Shown here: piece by piece, positions 1 to 7,223 of the stretch | How positions within the stretch are numbered: position 1 is the stretch's first letter | Layout: each line of letters starts with the position of its first letter | The notes under the pieces: model-generated | What the model was told of the DNA's origin: nothing | What the model saw: only the letters and a program-made list of their open reading frames with translations | The model's database searches: none | Source of the DNA: JAUSNA01 sp964511965 | GTDB taxonomy: Bacteria; Patescibacteriota; Microgenomatia; Levybacterales; GWA1-39-11 | NCBI GenBank assembly: GCA_964511965.1 | Contig: CAZEGF010000003.1 | Coordinates: forward strand, 1 to 19,016 | Reading direction: 5' to 3' | Length of the DNA: 19,016 nt | Translations under genes and position numbers: made by a program

Positions 1-2
1 TA

Positions 3-968
3 CAATCCTACGAATGGGGAGAATTTAGAAAAAAAACCGGTGTTAAAGTAATCCGACGTGGTTTTTTAATAAACAATAAATTAGTTGACGGATTTACATT
101 AACTATCCACAAAGTACCCAAAACTAAATTTACAATCGGATATCTGCCAAAGGGAAATCCCCCCACAAAAGAGGCGCTAGAAGAACTTAAAAGAATCGGG
201 AAAGAAGAAAATTGTATTTTTATTCAACTGGAACCAAATGTTCTTAAAACTACAAACTACAAACTACAAACAACAAACTTAGTTGAGTCTATTCATCCAC
301 TTTTTACAAAATTTACATTTGTTCTTGATATTTCAAAAAGCGAAGAAGAACTTATGAAAAATTTTCATCCTAAGACCAGGTACAATATTCGAGTTGCTCA
401 AAAACACAACGTCAAAGTAGAAGAACAAACCTCTGATGAGGCATTCAAAAAGTATCTAAAACTTACAGAGGAAACTACAAACCGTCAGAAGTTTTTTGCT
501 CACACTCCTTCATATCACACAAAGATGTGGGATACATTAGGAAAGAGATCCGAGGGTTTGTCTGCTCATTTATTAACTGCTGTTTATAATTCAGAGGAAA
601 CCGGAAAAAAAGACGTTACTTTGGCTTCTTGGGTGCTATTCGTTTTTCATGACTATCTATACTATCCGTATGGTGCATCTTCAACTAAATTTAGAAATGT
701 TATGGCGTCAAATCTTATTATGTGGGAAGCGATTAAATTTGGAAAGAAAAAAGGCCTAAAATATTTTGATATGTGGGGAGCATTAGGAAATCCTCCCGAC
801 ACAAAAGATCCGTGGTATGGATTTCATAAATTTAAAGAAGGTTACGGAGCAACACATACTGAATTTACCGGGAGTTTTGATCTAATCATCAATCCTACCA
901 TGTACCAACTTTACAAAGTTGCAGATAAAGCCCGATGGATATTTTTAAGAATTAAGAAGTCTTTTTGA
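3..968 (+). CDS. FemAB/FemX-like aminoacyl transferase, 5'-truncated
   Basis: The reading frame is open from base 3, so the true start lies before the window; 321 codons are visible. The fragment opens with QSYEWGEFRKKTG, a common N-terminal motif of FemAB-like proteins. The middle has KNFHPKTRYNIRVA and the end has YGFHKFKEGYG, both typical of the second GNAT-like domain of FemAB/FemX. Known members move amino acids from aminoacyl-tRNA to lipid II to build peptidoglycan cross-bridges; the substrate here cannot be read from the sequence. The internal ATG at 354 is not the start, since family sequence continues well upstream of it. Bases 247-281 of the coding region are five A-rich heptamers encoding a low-complexity linker between the two halves. 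The 3' end overlaps the convergent zinc-ribbon remnant by 17 bp. Confidence 0.85.
   Translation, partial: QSYEWGEFRKKTGVKVIRRGFLINNKLVDGFTLTIHKVPKTKFTIGYLPKGNPPTKEALEELKRIGKEENCIFIQLEPNVLKTTNYKLQTTNLVESIHPLFTKFTFVLDISKSEEELMKNFHPKTRYNIRVAQKHNVKVEEQTSDEAFKKYLKLTEETTNRQKFFAHTPSYHTKMWDTLGKRSEGLSAHLLTAVYNSEETGKKDVTLASWVLFVFHDYLYYPYGASSTKFRNVMASNLIMWEAIKFGKKKGLKYFDMWGALGNPPDTKDPWYGFHKFKEGYGATHTEFTGSFDLIINPTMYQLYKVADKARWIFLRIKKSF
247..281 (+). repeat. Heptamer array AAACnnM inside the FemAB-like gene
   Basis: Five consecutive 7-base units are visible: AAACTAC three times, AAACAAC once, then AAACTTA. Because 7 is not a multiple of 3, the units are read in changing frames and give a K/T/N/Y/Q-rich stretch. 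A related array lies in the ComF gene at 18311-18338. Confidence 0.85.
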
Positions 969-1111
969 ATATATCTTTAGGTATTTCTACAACTACCCAA
1001 ACGTCATCTTCTTTACAATTATAAGTTGTTCTAAAATATTCTTTATTTTGTTTACCAAAAGAAATCTGCTTAGAAACTCTCATCATTTTTTTTACAAATT
1101 GGACATTTCAT
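952..1111 (-). pseudogene. Zinc-ribbon micro-protein with frameshift at an A8 tract
   Basis: The ATG at 1111-1109 overlaps the stop of the methyltransferase as ATGA, which strongly suggests translational coupling. It encodes MKCPICKK, then runs into an eight-A tract and stops after 13 codons. One base out of frame, the sequence continues as MMRVSKQISFGKQNKEYF, then RTTYNCKEDDVWVVVEIPK, to a stop at 954-952. Removing one A would give a 52-residue protein with one CPxC pair and one more Cys, resembling small zinc-ribbon proteins. It may be a broken gene, a gene rescued by slippage on the A tract, or an assembly/sequencing error in a homopolymer. The downstream part alone could start at 1086. 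The 3' end overlaps the convergent FemAB-like gene by 17 bp. Confidence 0.6.
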
Positions 1112-1608
1112 ATTTTATATAAAAAAAGATCACCTTTTCTCTTTACCAATTTTAGTGGGACTTCATAACGATAACTTACAATTTTGGTTCCTGGAGCTAA
1201 TTCCTTTTTTAACTTTGGCATGATTCTTTTGATAACAGCTGGTACTAGATAAAAATACACAACGGTTGCATCCCTAATTTTTATTTTCTTAAAATCAGAC
1301 CGCACAAAAGTAGCTGTTGGTGACTTTTTAAAATATTTTTTAAGTCGGGAGATATAGTACCGAGTATGATCGATTTCTATACCAATTGCTTTTTTTGCAT
1401 GGAACTCAGATGCAGCAATTAATATAAATTCCCCATCCCCACTCCCCAACTCATATACAATGTCTTTTTTTGAAATGTTGGCTAATTTTGCTGCAATTCT
1501 GGCTGCCTTTTTATCAGTTCTCCACCAAGGACTCCACGGGCTATCTGGTGGCCAAACGAAAGTGAGGAGAATAAGCAGTATAACGATTAATAAAAAACTT
1601 ACAAACAT
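1108..1608 (-). CDS. Membrane-anchored class I SAM-dependent methyltransferase
   Basis: This 166-residue protein starts with one hydrophobic segment (residues about 2-19) and a Trp/Pro-rich linker. A Rossmann-type methyltransferase domain follows: motif I is VYELGSGDGE (51-60), the acidic motif II is IGIEID (75-80), and the strand after motif IV is VVYFYLVP with PKLKKELAPGTKIVS downstream. The pattern resembles the small FAM173/ATPSCKMT-like lysine methyltransferases, but the substrate is unknown. The ATG directly abuts the stop codon of the protease gene upstream, and its own stop overlaps the zinc-ribbon start, so it sits in the sodN-sodX operon. Its link to superoxide dismutase is only positional. 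Confidence 0.75.
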   Translation of the reverse strand: MFVSFLLIVILLILLTFVWPPDSPWSPWWRTDKKAARIAAKLANISKKDIVYELGSGDGEFILIAASEFHAKKAIGIEIDHTRYYISRLKKYFKKSPTATFVRSDFKKIKIRDATVVYFYLVPAVIKRIMPKLKKELAPGTKIVSYRYEVPLKLVKRKGDLFLYKI

Positions 1609-1911
1609 CTAAAGCTTAAAAAGCATTTTCCCAATTATATCTTTTCTTTTGATAAATCCAAAATTTCTGCTATCTATACTTTTCTTTTTGTTGTCTCCCT
1701 CCACCCAAATCTTATCATTTACTATTTTGATAATTCTTTTACAAAGAATAAATGGTGGGACCAGTTGCCGAAAAACAATTACATCCCCTACTTTTGGTTG
1801 ACTAAAAAAATATGAAATAGTTAATACTTCGTCTCTTTCTTGAAGAAATGGCACCATACTATCATTTTTTATCTTAAACCGTTTTAGTGGAAAGTCATGT
1901 AGAAAATTCAC
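1609..1911 (-). CDS. sodX: Nickel-SOD maturation protease (S26 signal-peptidase-like, SodX type)
   Basis: This 100-residue protein has a compact S24/S26 serine protease core: NDSMVPFL carries the candidate nucleophile S18, GDVIVF follows, LCKRI carries the candidate general base K58, and EGDN (71-74) with SIDSR (79-82 region) closes the fold as in signal peptidase I. There is no transmembrane segment, so it should act in the cytoplasm, unlike exporting signal peptidases. The start is GTG at 1911-1909, overlapping the sodN stop as GTGA. SodX proteases are known to remove the Ni-SOD propeptide so that the new N-terminal His can bind nickel. The direct overlap with a Ni-SOD gene makes that role very likely. 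Confidence 0.85.
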   Translation of the reverse strand: MNFLHDFPLKRFKIKNDSMVPFLQERDEVLTISYFFSQPKVGDVIVFRQLVPPFILCKRIIKIVNDKIWVEGDNKKKSIDSRNFGFIKRKDIIGKMLFKL

Positions 1912-2351
1912 TTGGAGGATTGAGATTGATTAAAAATATCTGCAATTTGATTTACGTTATCAACCAATTCTTGGGCAAGCTGCTCATTAATTGCCTGCTT
2001 GTTTTGTGAACATAATTTTGCTGTTTTCCAAAAAATATCATGAAGATTTGGAAATTTTTCTAAATGTTCCGTTTTAAAATAATCCGTCCATAAAATAAGA
2101 ATTTCATCTTTACATTTTCTTGCATGCTCTTCTTTCGTCCATATCATTCGCATAAGACTGTTCTTGTAATTCAGTTTTGCTTCCTTGTCATCGCCATTCT
2201 TTTCAAGAGCATTGATTTTTTGAACCATTTTCAGAACTGTCAGGGCTGCAATTTGTGCGGGTTTTGGATCATAAATTCCACAAGGTACGTCGCAGTGGGC
2301 AGAAGCATATTGAAGAGGGAGAATACCAAGAAGTCTTTTGATAAATCTCAT
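1908..2351 (-). CDS. sodN: Nickel-containing superoxide dismutase
   Basis: Residues 19-29 read HCDVPCGIYDP, matching the nickel hook HCDxPCGxYDP of Ni-SOD, in which His1, Cys2 and Cys6 of the mature enzyme bind Ni. An 18-residue leader, rich in basic and hydrophobic residues and ending YASA, precedes His19 and would be removed by the adjacent protease. The rest is the helical body expected of the family (for example ARKCKDEILILWTDYF), and 147 residues in total is normal. The enzyme converts superoxide to oxygen and peroxide. An extended -10 element lies six bases before the ATG, so the gene can probably be transcribed on its own as a leaderless mRNA, as well as by readthrough from the nuclease gene 20 bp upstream. 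Confidence 0.93.
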   Translation of the reverse strand: MRFIKRLLGILPLQYASAHCDVPCGIYDPKPAQIAALTVLKMVQKINALEKNGDDKEAKLNYKNSLMRMIWTKEEHARKCKDEILILWTDYFKTEHLEKFPNLHDIFWKTAKLCSQNKQAINEQLAQELVDNVNQIADIFNQSQSSK

Positions 2352-2357
2352 ATAACC

Positions 2358-2366
2358 ACTATAGCA
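2358..2366 (-). promoter_or_regulatory. Extended -10 promoter of sodN
   Basis: On the minus strand the sequence is TGCTATAGT, then six bases (GGTTAT), then the sodN ATG. Transcription would start at or next to the A of the ATG. There is no clear -35 element, which is acceptable for an extended -10 promoter. Confidence 0.55.
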
Positions 2367-2371
2367 AATTA

Positions 2372-3199
2372 TTATTTATTGGGCAAAGGACAAACGAGAG
2401 CTGCGTCATCTTTTGCTTTTAAAAGACTTTCCTCACGGATTAATGGATCGGATAGATCACTATTATTTTTTGTGAGAAGGTCTCGACAAAATACAATATT
2501 TTTCTCAACCAATCTTTTTTTCTCTTGTTCGGTCAGTGATGTAAGAAGTGTTATCGGGTACATCTCAGGTTCCTCAACCAAATCTTGCAAATTTCCATGC
2601 TCCGGATAATTCCATGCAATAACTGGCATACCTTTGCAATTAGCATAAGCGATTGCTTCAGTTGTCAATTTAGTATTTGTAACCAGCCAAACATTCTCGA
2701 CATTATTTTTTTCCTTAACATCTAAAAATCTTGCGTATGTGTATAGCGCAACCTGCACATCGGTTTTGACAACATGATGATTGTGAAATTTAACTTCCAC
2801 TATCTCTTTGTGTCCATCTTTTTCAAGGACTAAATCTATTTCGTGTTTTACGCAATCTCCATTCATAATAACGTCAGTTGTCACTGTGTATCCCATGGTT
2901 CTGAAAATTTGAGCAAGATATTGCTCAAATGGAAATCCCGTCGGACCCAATTCAAATATAGCTTGACGAAGATTGAGTCTTAATGATGATTTGCGATCCC
3001 GAGGTTCCAAATACTCCATCACGTGATGGAAGAGATCATCAGTACTCATCTCTCCATTCTGAAATTTTTCTTTGATGTGGGCGAGAATCTCAGGCTTTAG
3101 ATTATCCGGCACACCTACACGATTCATCGTGCGGCGCACTTTTTCTTCATCGTATGCCTCTTTATCTCCTGATTTTTTAACGACAACTAACTGCTCCAT
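2372..3199 (-). CDS. ATP-cone / PD-(D/E)XK restriction-endonuclease-like fusion
   Basis: This 275-residue protein starts with an ATP-cone-like region (VVVKKSGDKEAYDEEKVRRT through FELGPTGFPFE, about 1-90), the nucleotide-sensing module known from NrdR and ribonucleotide reductase. An Mrr-like nuclease core follows: E92 in FEQYLAQIF, D122 in KHEIDLVLE, and E135-x-K137 in IVEVKFH, which together form a complete PD-(D/E)XK site. Residues 170-195 (VWLVTNTKLTTEAIAYA) are the usual last strand and helix. The C-terminal 55 residues include a helical hairpin (LTEQEKKRLVEKNI). No methyltransferase partner is next to it, so it is unlikely to be a classical restriction enzyme. An ATP-responsive nuclease for damaged or foreign DNA is possible, but this is inference. 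Confidence 0.8.
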   Translation of the reverse strand: MEQLVVVKKSGDKEAYDEEKVRRTMNRVGVPDNLKPEILAHIKEKFQNGEMSTDDLFHHVMEYLEPRDRKSSLRLNLRQAIFELGPTGFPFEQYLAQIFRTMGYTVTTDVIMNGDCVKHEIDLVLEKDGHKEIVEVKFHNHHVVKTDVQVALYTYARFLDVKEKNNVENVWLVTNTKLTTEAIAYANCKGMPVIAWNYPEHGNLQDLVEEPEMYPITLLTSLTEQEKKRLVEKNIVFCRDLLTKNNSDLSDPLIREESLLKAKDDAALVCPLPNK

Positions 3200-3204
3200 A
3201 CTTT

Positions 3205-3213
3205 ATTATTGCA
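3205..3213 (-). promoter_or_regulatory. Candidate extended -10 promoter of the ATP-cone nuclease gene
   Basis: The minus strand reads TGCAATAAT five bases before the ATG, an arrangement close to the stronger leaderless promoters in this window. The -10 core is AATAAT, so it is weaker. A loose TTGCTC lies 18 bases upstream of it. Confidence 0.35.
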
Positions 3214-3238
3214 AAATGCGAGAGAATTGAGCAATAGA

Positions 3239-5041
3239 CTATAAGGAATTCTTAAGGCTTTGAATATCTGAAATTAAAGTCGCAGCAAAAACTGAATCTA
3301 TATTTTTCTTTTCTTTACTTATTATCAAAATCATTGTATCTAAAGCTGCCTTTGTAAATGATTTATTACGTGAATTTTTTGCAATATCAAGTCCCCCAAG
3401 AAGTGCTGCTCGTAATCCTACGTTTTTAATTTTCTTTTGGTTATATCCGTCAATTATTTCTTTCTTAATATAGTCGAATGTTATTTTCTCAGAAGTGTCA
3501 TTGGAATAATTGTTCTTATCAAAATTTATCACATAGGAATCTTTAGTTCCATTAAGATTACCGCTATCGGTTTTTTTAACGACATCTCCATTTATATCAT
3601 AAAGGTATTCATCAAGTTGATAAGGTGACAATCCAACCGCAGATAATACAACTGAATATTTACCTGTCGAGGGTTTCGGATAATAGTAAATTTTAAGAGG
3701 GCCTTTTATATTTGTGGAGATCCCTAACGGGTCTGAAATTGGAGATTGTATAAAGGACTCACCGACTGGGTTACCATTTTGATCGGTTACTGTAATATTT
3801 ATATTTGGGTCAACTACAAGCATGATATATGAAAGATCTGAATTTACTGGGGTGTAAGTCCCCATGGTCAAATAATTCTTGTTGTAGGAATCGTTAAGCG
3901 TTGTTCTTGCAAAGGCTGGGTCATTTATAAAAAATGTAGTGTTTGCAGAATCGGTTCCTGTTGCTACTATAAAATGCCCCGGTTCTTCTAAAATTGGTGG
4001 AATTTTTTTACCAAGACTGTCAGAAAGAAAACTGTCATCTCTGTGATTTATTCTTTTGTATTCCAAAGCATCAAACGGCAAAATATTTGTAATCTTTGCA
4101 AGTCTTGAAAATCGTGTAAGTGCAAGCCAGTTAAGAAGCCCGTTTCTTATGTATCCATCTTGTGTTCCTTGTAGCCAAGAGTTAGTAGTCCCGGGAGTAA
4201 GATCTTCTCCTGTAGGTGTTTTTGTAATTCCATTGTATTTAAAAACCATAACAGCAGAAGTCAACGCGCATCCCCATGTACCAATACTTTTGGAACCAGG
4301 TGTCCAGGAAAATGCCGTATCATAAATATTATTCGCCCAAAGAGGATCTGTTTGTTTTATTAGTGGTACGCCTAAAGTATCATCTCCGTCTGTTGTTACC
4401 TTCACATTATCAAACCAAGTTTCGCCAGAAGGATCACTTCCTACACCAGCTCTAAGTCCTATTCTTCCTAATGGTAGAGGGGAAGAAAGTGTAACTTCCC
4501 TCACCAACAAGTTGTTAATATAAATAGTCACATGAGTCGGTTTCACAACTATTTTTAGATGGTATGTGTTTCCATTAGGATACCCTTGAGGTTCAGATGT
4601 TATTACTTGATCGATGGGCCCTCCTAGGTCAAAGTCGCCAGGGGATCCAAAATGAAGTTCATAAATAGTTGAAGCCTCTGGAGTAGTAAAGTCGGGCTTA
4701 ATAAAATATGGAATGTTGTGATCTGTCCCACTAACGAAGCGCGCATCTAATTCAAAAACATAATCGTTTAATTGTATTTGCCATAGTGAATCAATAGGTA
4801 TAACATTGTCAGCGCATCCTCCTTGGGGTGGAATATAAACTCCAAATTCTCCATTAACCACTTTCCATGTTGCGCTACATCCTGGGACAGGTGCAGGAGA
4901 AAACATTGACCATTTACTTGGGAAGGTGTTGTCTGGAGTTGAATTAAAGTTATCTTCAAAGACTGTTGCTGCGAATGTCTGTCTAGCAGTTATTAAATAG
5001 ATAATACACAAAGAAAAAACTAGGGCAAATAACTTTTTCAT
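3239..5041 (-). CDS. Secreted LamG-like / C39-like cysteine peptidase protein
   Basis: The 600-residue protein has a signal peptide (MKKLFALVFSLCIIYLITA, probable cleavage near TFA-AT at 25). Residues about 27-216 form a concanavalin/LamG-like beta domain, opening FEDNFNSTP and closing ETWFDNVKV, a common arrangement for carbohydrate or surface binding. Residues about 225-410 are a C39-like peptidase domain: Q230 in KQTDPLW (oxyanion hole), C258 in GTWGCALTSAV, H356 in EEPGHFIVATG, and N373/D374 in FINDPAF, so the catalytic set is intact. Residues about 412-510 form a beta-sandwich-like part and the last 90 are helical. It should act outside the cell on peptides or murein, and the binding domain may anchor it to a partner surface. 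Target unknown. Confidence 0.8.
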   Translation of the reverse strand: MKKLFALVFSLCIIYLITARQTFAATVFEDNFNSTPDNTFPSKWSMFSPAPVPGCSATWKVVNGEFGVYIPPQGGCADNVIPIDSLWQIQLNDYVFELDARFVSGTDHNIPYFIKPDFTTPEASTIYELHFGSPGDFDLGGPIDQVITSEPQGYPNGNTYHLKIVVKPTHVTIYINNLLVREVTLSSPLPLGRIGLRAGVGSDPSGETWFDNVKVTTDGDDTLGVPLIKQTDPLWANNIYDTAFSWTPGSKSIGTWGCALTSAVMVFKYNGITKTPTGEDLTPGTTNSWLQGTQDGYIRNGLLNWLALTRFSRLAKITNILPFDALEYKRINHRDDSFLSDSLGKKIPPILEEPGHFIVATGTDSANTTFFINDPAFARTTLNDSYNKNYLTMGTYTPVNSDLSYIMLVVDPNINITVTDQNGNPVGESFIQSPISDPLGISTNIKGPLKIYYYPKPSTGKYSVVLSAVGLSPYQLDEYLYDINGDVVKKTDSGNLNGTKDSYVINFDKNNYSNDTSEKITFDYIKKEIIDGYNQKKIKNVGLRAALLGGLDIAKNSRNKSFTKAALDTMILIISKEKKNIDSVFAATLISDIQSLKNSL

Positions 5042-5100
5042 TTAATACGTATATAATACAATTATCATTCTCTGCCTTTATAAAACAAGTAGCAAAATCG
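5042..5100. promoter_or_regulatory. Divergent promoter region
   Basis: These 59 bp separate two divergent genes. A perfect TATAAT on the plus strand (5052-5057) could serve the glycosyltransferase gene, as could TATAAA at 5079-5084, ten bases from the likely start of transcription to the ATG. On the minus strand TATTAT (5058-5053) would give a nearly leaderless mRNA for the secreted peptidase. No convincing -35 boxes were seen. Confidence 0.4.
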
Positions 5101-5922
5101 ATGGAGAAATTTGTATCAATAATATATGTTTATTTCAATACTCCTATTGAGATTAAACAATCTATTAATTCAGTTTTAAAAACTAGTGGGATCAGGTTTG
5201 AAATTATTATTGTAAATAATAATTCTCCAAAACCACTGCCAAAGAATCTAAAGAAAAGTGTAAAAATTATTACTAACTTAAAAAATTTAGGATATGGAAA
5301 AGCAGTAAATCAAGGAGTTAGGATTGCAAAGGGAGAAATAATTTTGTTAGCTAATCCTGATACAATATTCTTGAAAGACTCAATTAGTCTAATGTTTAAA
5401 AAAATCACTATTGATAAAAAAATTGGAGTTATTGGGCCACAATTGCTAAGCAAGGAAGGAAAGATTTTACATAGTATTGCATCGATGCCTAACCTACCTG
5501 ATGTTTTATTTGCACAATCTTTCCTAAATAAACTTTGGCCTAATAATTACTATTCTAGAAAATATTGGGCTATTGGAATAGATAAAAATAAGGAACAAGA
5601 ATCAGACACTGTCGGAGGTGCGGTCATGCTTATGAGAAAAAGTATATTCAAAAAAATTGGTGGATTTGATGAAAGGTTTTTTCTATATTTTGAAGAAGCT
5701 GATCTGTGTAAGCGAATTAAATTAGCTGGTTATAAAATTATTTATTTACCAAATGCAAAGGTTATTCATTTTGTTGGAAGAAGTACAAAAAATAAAAATT
5801 TTATTAAGCAAAATTTTGAAAAAAGTAGGTTTTTGTTTATTGAAAAATATTATGGTTTCTTACCAGCTCTTATGACTGAAGCCTTCTTAAGAGGTCCTCT
5901 AATTGTTGCGAGGAAGAAGTAG
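5101..5922 (+). CDS. GT2 family glycosyltransferase
   Basis: This 273-residue protein has the GT-A fold motifs of rhamnosyltransferase-like GT2 enzymes: VSIIYVYFNT (5-14), EIIIVNNNSP (34-43), NLGYGKAVNQGV (62-73), and LLANPDT (82-88), where NPD takes the place of DxD. Also present are VGGAVMLMRK (171-180), GGFDERFFLYFEEADLCKR (187-205), which carries the acceptor-site acidic residues, and a downstream VIHFVGRS. The family transfers sugars from nucleotide donors to lipid-linked or surface glycans in the cytoplasm. No other glycan-synthesis genes adjoin it. Its last 53 bp overlap the end of the convergent response-regulator gene, an unusually long tail-to-tail overlap. Confidence 0.9.
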   Translation: MEKFVSIIYVYFNTPIEIKQSINSVLKTSGIRFEIIIVNNNSPKPLPKNLKKSVKIITNLKNLGYGKAVNQGVRIAKGEIILLANPDTIFLKDSISLMFKKITIDKKIGVIGPQLLSKEGKILHSIASMPNLPDVLFAQSFLNKLWPNNYYSRKYWAIGIDKNKEQESDTVGGAVMLMRKSIFKKIGGFDERFFLYFEEADLCKRIKLAGYKIIYLPNAKVIHFVGRSTKNKNFIKQNFEKSRFLFIEKYYGFLPALMTEAFLRGPLIVARKK

Positions 5923-6640
5923 GAAGATTTTGTTCTTCAGGAAGAGAAGAATCAATTACTTCTAATTTCCATCCTGCATTTCTTAATGTTCTTATTCCAA
6001 CTGGTGTCTGATTTGTTGCGAGTTTTTTACGTAAATATCCAATGTAATTGTTTTCTTCTACAATCCTTGATTTTTTGCCAGTCGTTCTATAAAAAAATTT
6101 TTCTATTTCCCTCCTAGTAGTTATCTGCTCACCATTTCTGACTAATACTTCTAATAAATCGAATTCTGTTTTTGTAAAATCTATTTGTGTACCATCAAAA
6201 ATCCCCGCTCTGCCATCCAAATCAAGAGTGAATTCCCCGAACTGAAGTACACCTTTTTTCTCTACATCAGGCCTTCTAGCTACATCACTTCTCTGGACTA
6301 TCCATCTTAGATGTGAGGGAACTACTGGTTTTACTACATAATTTTCTACTCCCGATTCCATAACATTAGCTCTATGTTTTTCATGCACTTCTCCTTCTCC
6401 ACTTCTGAGGATAGCTATAACTTTTTTATCAGAAAAGTCTTCGACAAAAAGGCCACCTACCTCCTCGTCCCACAAGACTATTTGCGGATTAAATTTTTCA
6501 TCAGCTTCCTCTATATCATCTGGATGAACTGCGTGGACAATTCCGTATCCATGTTCTTTGAATTCGTGGACAAATGAACGCAACATAGGAACATCATTGC
6601 TAATTCCAAGAATCGGTTTTACTTCTCCTTTTTCAGTCAT
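5870..6640 (-). CDS. Orphan OmpR/PhoB-type response regulator
   Basis: The 256-residue protein has an N-terminal receiver-like domain (8-115) and a winged-helix DNA-binding domain (130-230). In the receiver, N15-D16 stand where the acidic pair normally is, D58 in IVLWDEE is the likely phosphorylation site, and K104 in VVKPV is the conserved lysine. One acidic-pocket residue is therefore changed, so phosphorylation may be altered. In the DNA-binding part, FTKTEFDLLEVLVRNG, TTRREIE and IGYLRKKL, with the wing IRTLRNAGWKL, match the family closely. The C-terminal tail beyond 232 is polar. No sensor kinase lies in the window. The gene is divergent from the DHFR-like gene, so the shared 58-bp spacer may contain its operator. 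Confidence 0.88.
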   Translation of the reverse strand: MTEKGEVKPILGISNDVPMLRSFVHEFKEHGYGIVHAVHPDDIEEADEKFNPQIVLWDEEVGGLFVEDFSDKKVIAILRSGEGEVHEKHRANVMESGVENYVVKPVVPSHLRWIVQRSDVARRPDVEKKGVLQFGEFTLDLDGRAGIFDGTQIDFTKTEFDLLEVLVRNGEQITTRREIEKFFYRTTGKKSRIVEENNYIGYLRKKLATNQTPVGIRTLRNAGWKLEVIDSSLPEEQNLPTSSSQQLEDLLRRLQS

Positions 6641-6647
6641 GGGTGAA

Positions 6648-6676
6648 ATTGTATGTTATTTTTAACCTCAAATCAA
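6648..6676 (-). promoter_or_regulatory. Promoter of the response-regulator gene
   Basis: On the minus strand TTGATT (6676-6671) is followed after 17 bases by TACAAT (6653-6648). The ATG begins eight bases after the -10 box, so the mRNA would have almost no leader. The -35 box overlaps a near-copy (11 of 12 bases) of the TTTAGCCTCAAA motif at 6661-6672. Confidence 0.55.
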
Positions 6677-6683
6677 TTCAGGG

Positions 6684-6692
6684 TGTTATAAT
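6684..6692 (+). promoter_or_regulatory. Extended -10 promoter of the DHFR-like gene
   Basis: TGTTATAAT is followed by exactly six bases (CATGTT) and then the ATG at 6699, predicting a leaderless mRNA. No ribosome binding site can fit upstream. Confidence 0.6.
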
Positions 6693-6698
6693 CATGTT

Positions 6699-7223
6699 AT
6701 GAAATTGACGCTTATTCAGGTTTCATCATTAGATGGAACTACAAACCAGGGCAAAGGTGAAGATCATCATTCCTGGACTTCGAAAGAAGATCAAGACATG
6801 TTTTATAATGAACTTGATAAAACTCCACTGGTTATCATGGGATCCAAAACATATGAAGCGGCAAAAGATTTCATGGAGCACAGAGACGGAAGAATTAGGA
6901 TTATCATGACTCGTAATCCAGAAAGATATAAGGATAAAGAAATTCCAGGAATATTAGAATTTACAAATGAAGAACCAAAAACACTTATCAAGAGACTTGA
7001 ATCGCTTGGTATTAAATCAGGAATTCATGTTGGAGGAGCTAGCGCAAATACTGGTTTTTTTAAGCATCATTTATTTTCAGATGTATGGCAAACAATTGAA
7101 CCAATAATTGTTGGCGAAGGACTTGGAAGTATCGTTGGCATATCATATATACCCCTTCAACTTCTCTCTATCGAGAAATTAAACGACCGAGGAACTCTTC
7201 TTCTAAAATATAAAGTTATATAG
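6699..7223 (+). CDS. Dihydrofolate reductase / RibD C-terminal-like reductase
   Basis: This 174-residue protein has the DHFR-fold pattern of the RibD_C family: LIQVSSLDGTT (5-15) at the substrate side, SWTSKEDQDMF (25-35), VIMGSKTYE (45-53) for NADPH binding, IRIIMTRNP (66-74 region), and GIHVGGASANTGFF (113-126 region), the second nucleotide-binding glycine motif. It could reduce dihydrofolate or a pteridine/flavin precursor; short proteins of this family often stand in for FolA. No folate or riboflavin genes are next to it, so the substrate is not settled. The start is fixed by the -10 box six bases upstream. The 3' end overlaps the convergent nuclease gene by 8 bp. Confidence 0.8.
   Translation: MKLTLIQVSSLDGTTNQGKGEDHHSWTSKEDQDMFYNELDKTPLVIMGSKTYEAAKDFMEHRDGRIRIIMTRNPERYKDKEIPGILEFTNEEPKTLIKRLESLGIKSGIHVGGASANTGFFKHHLFSDVWQTIEPIIVGEGLGSIVGISYIPLQLLSIEKLNDRGTLLLKYKVI

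Noticed and set aside
247..281. CRISPR-like array
   Set aside because: The units are only seven bases with no spacers and lie inside a coding region.
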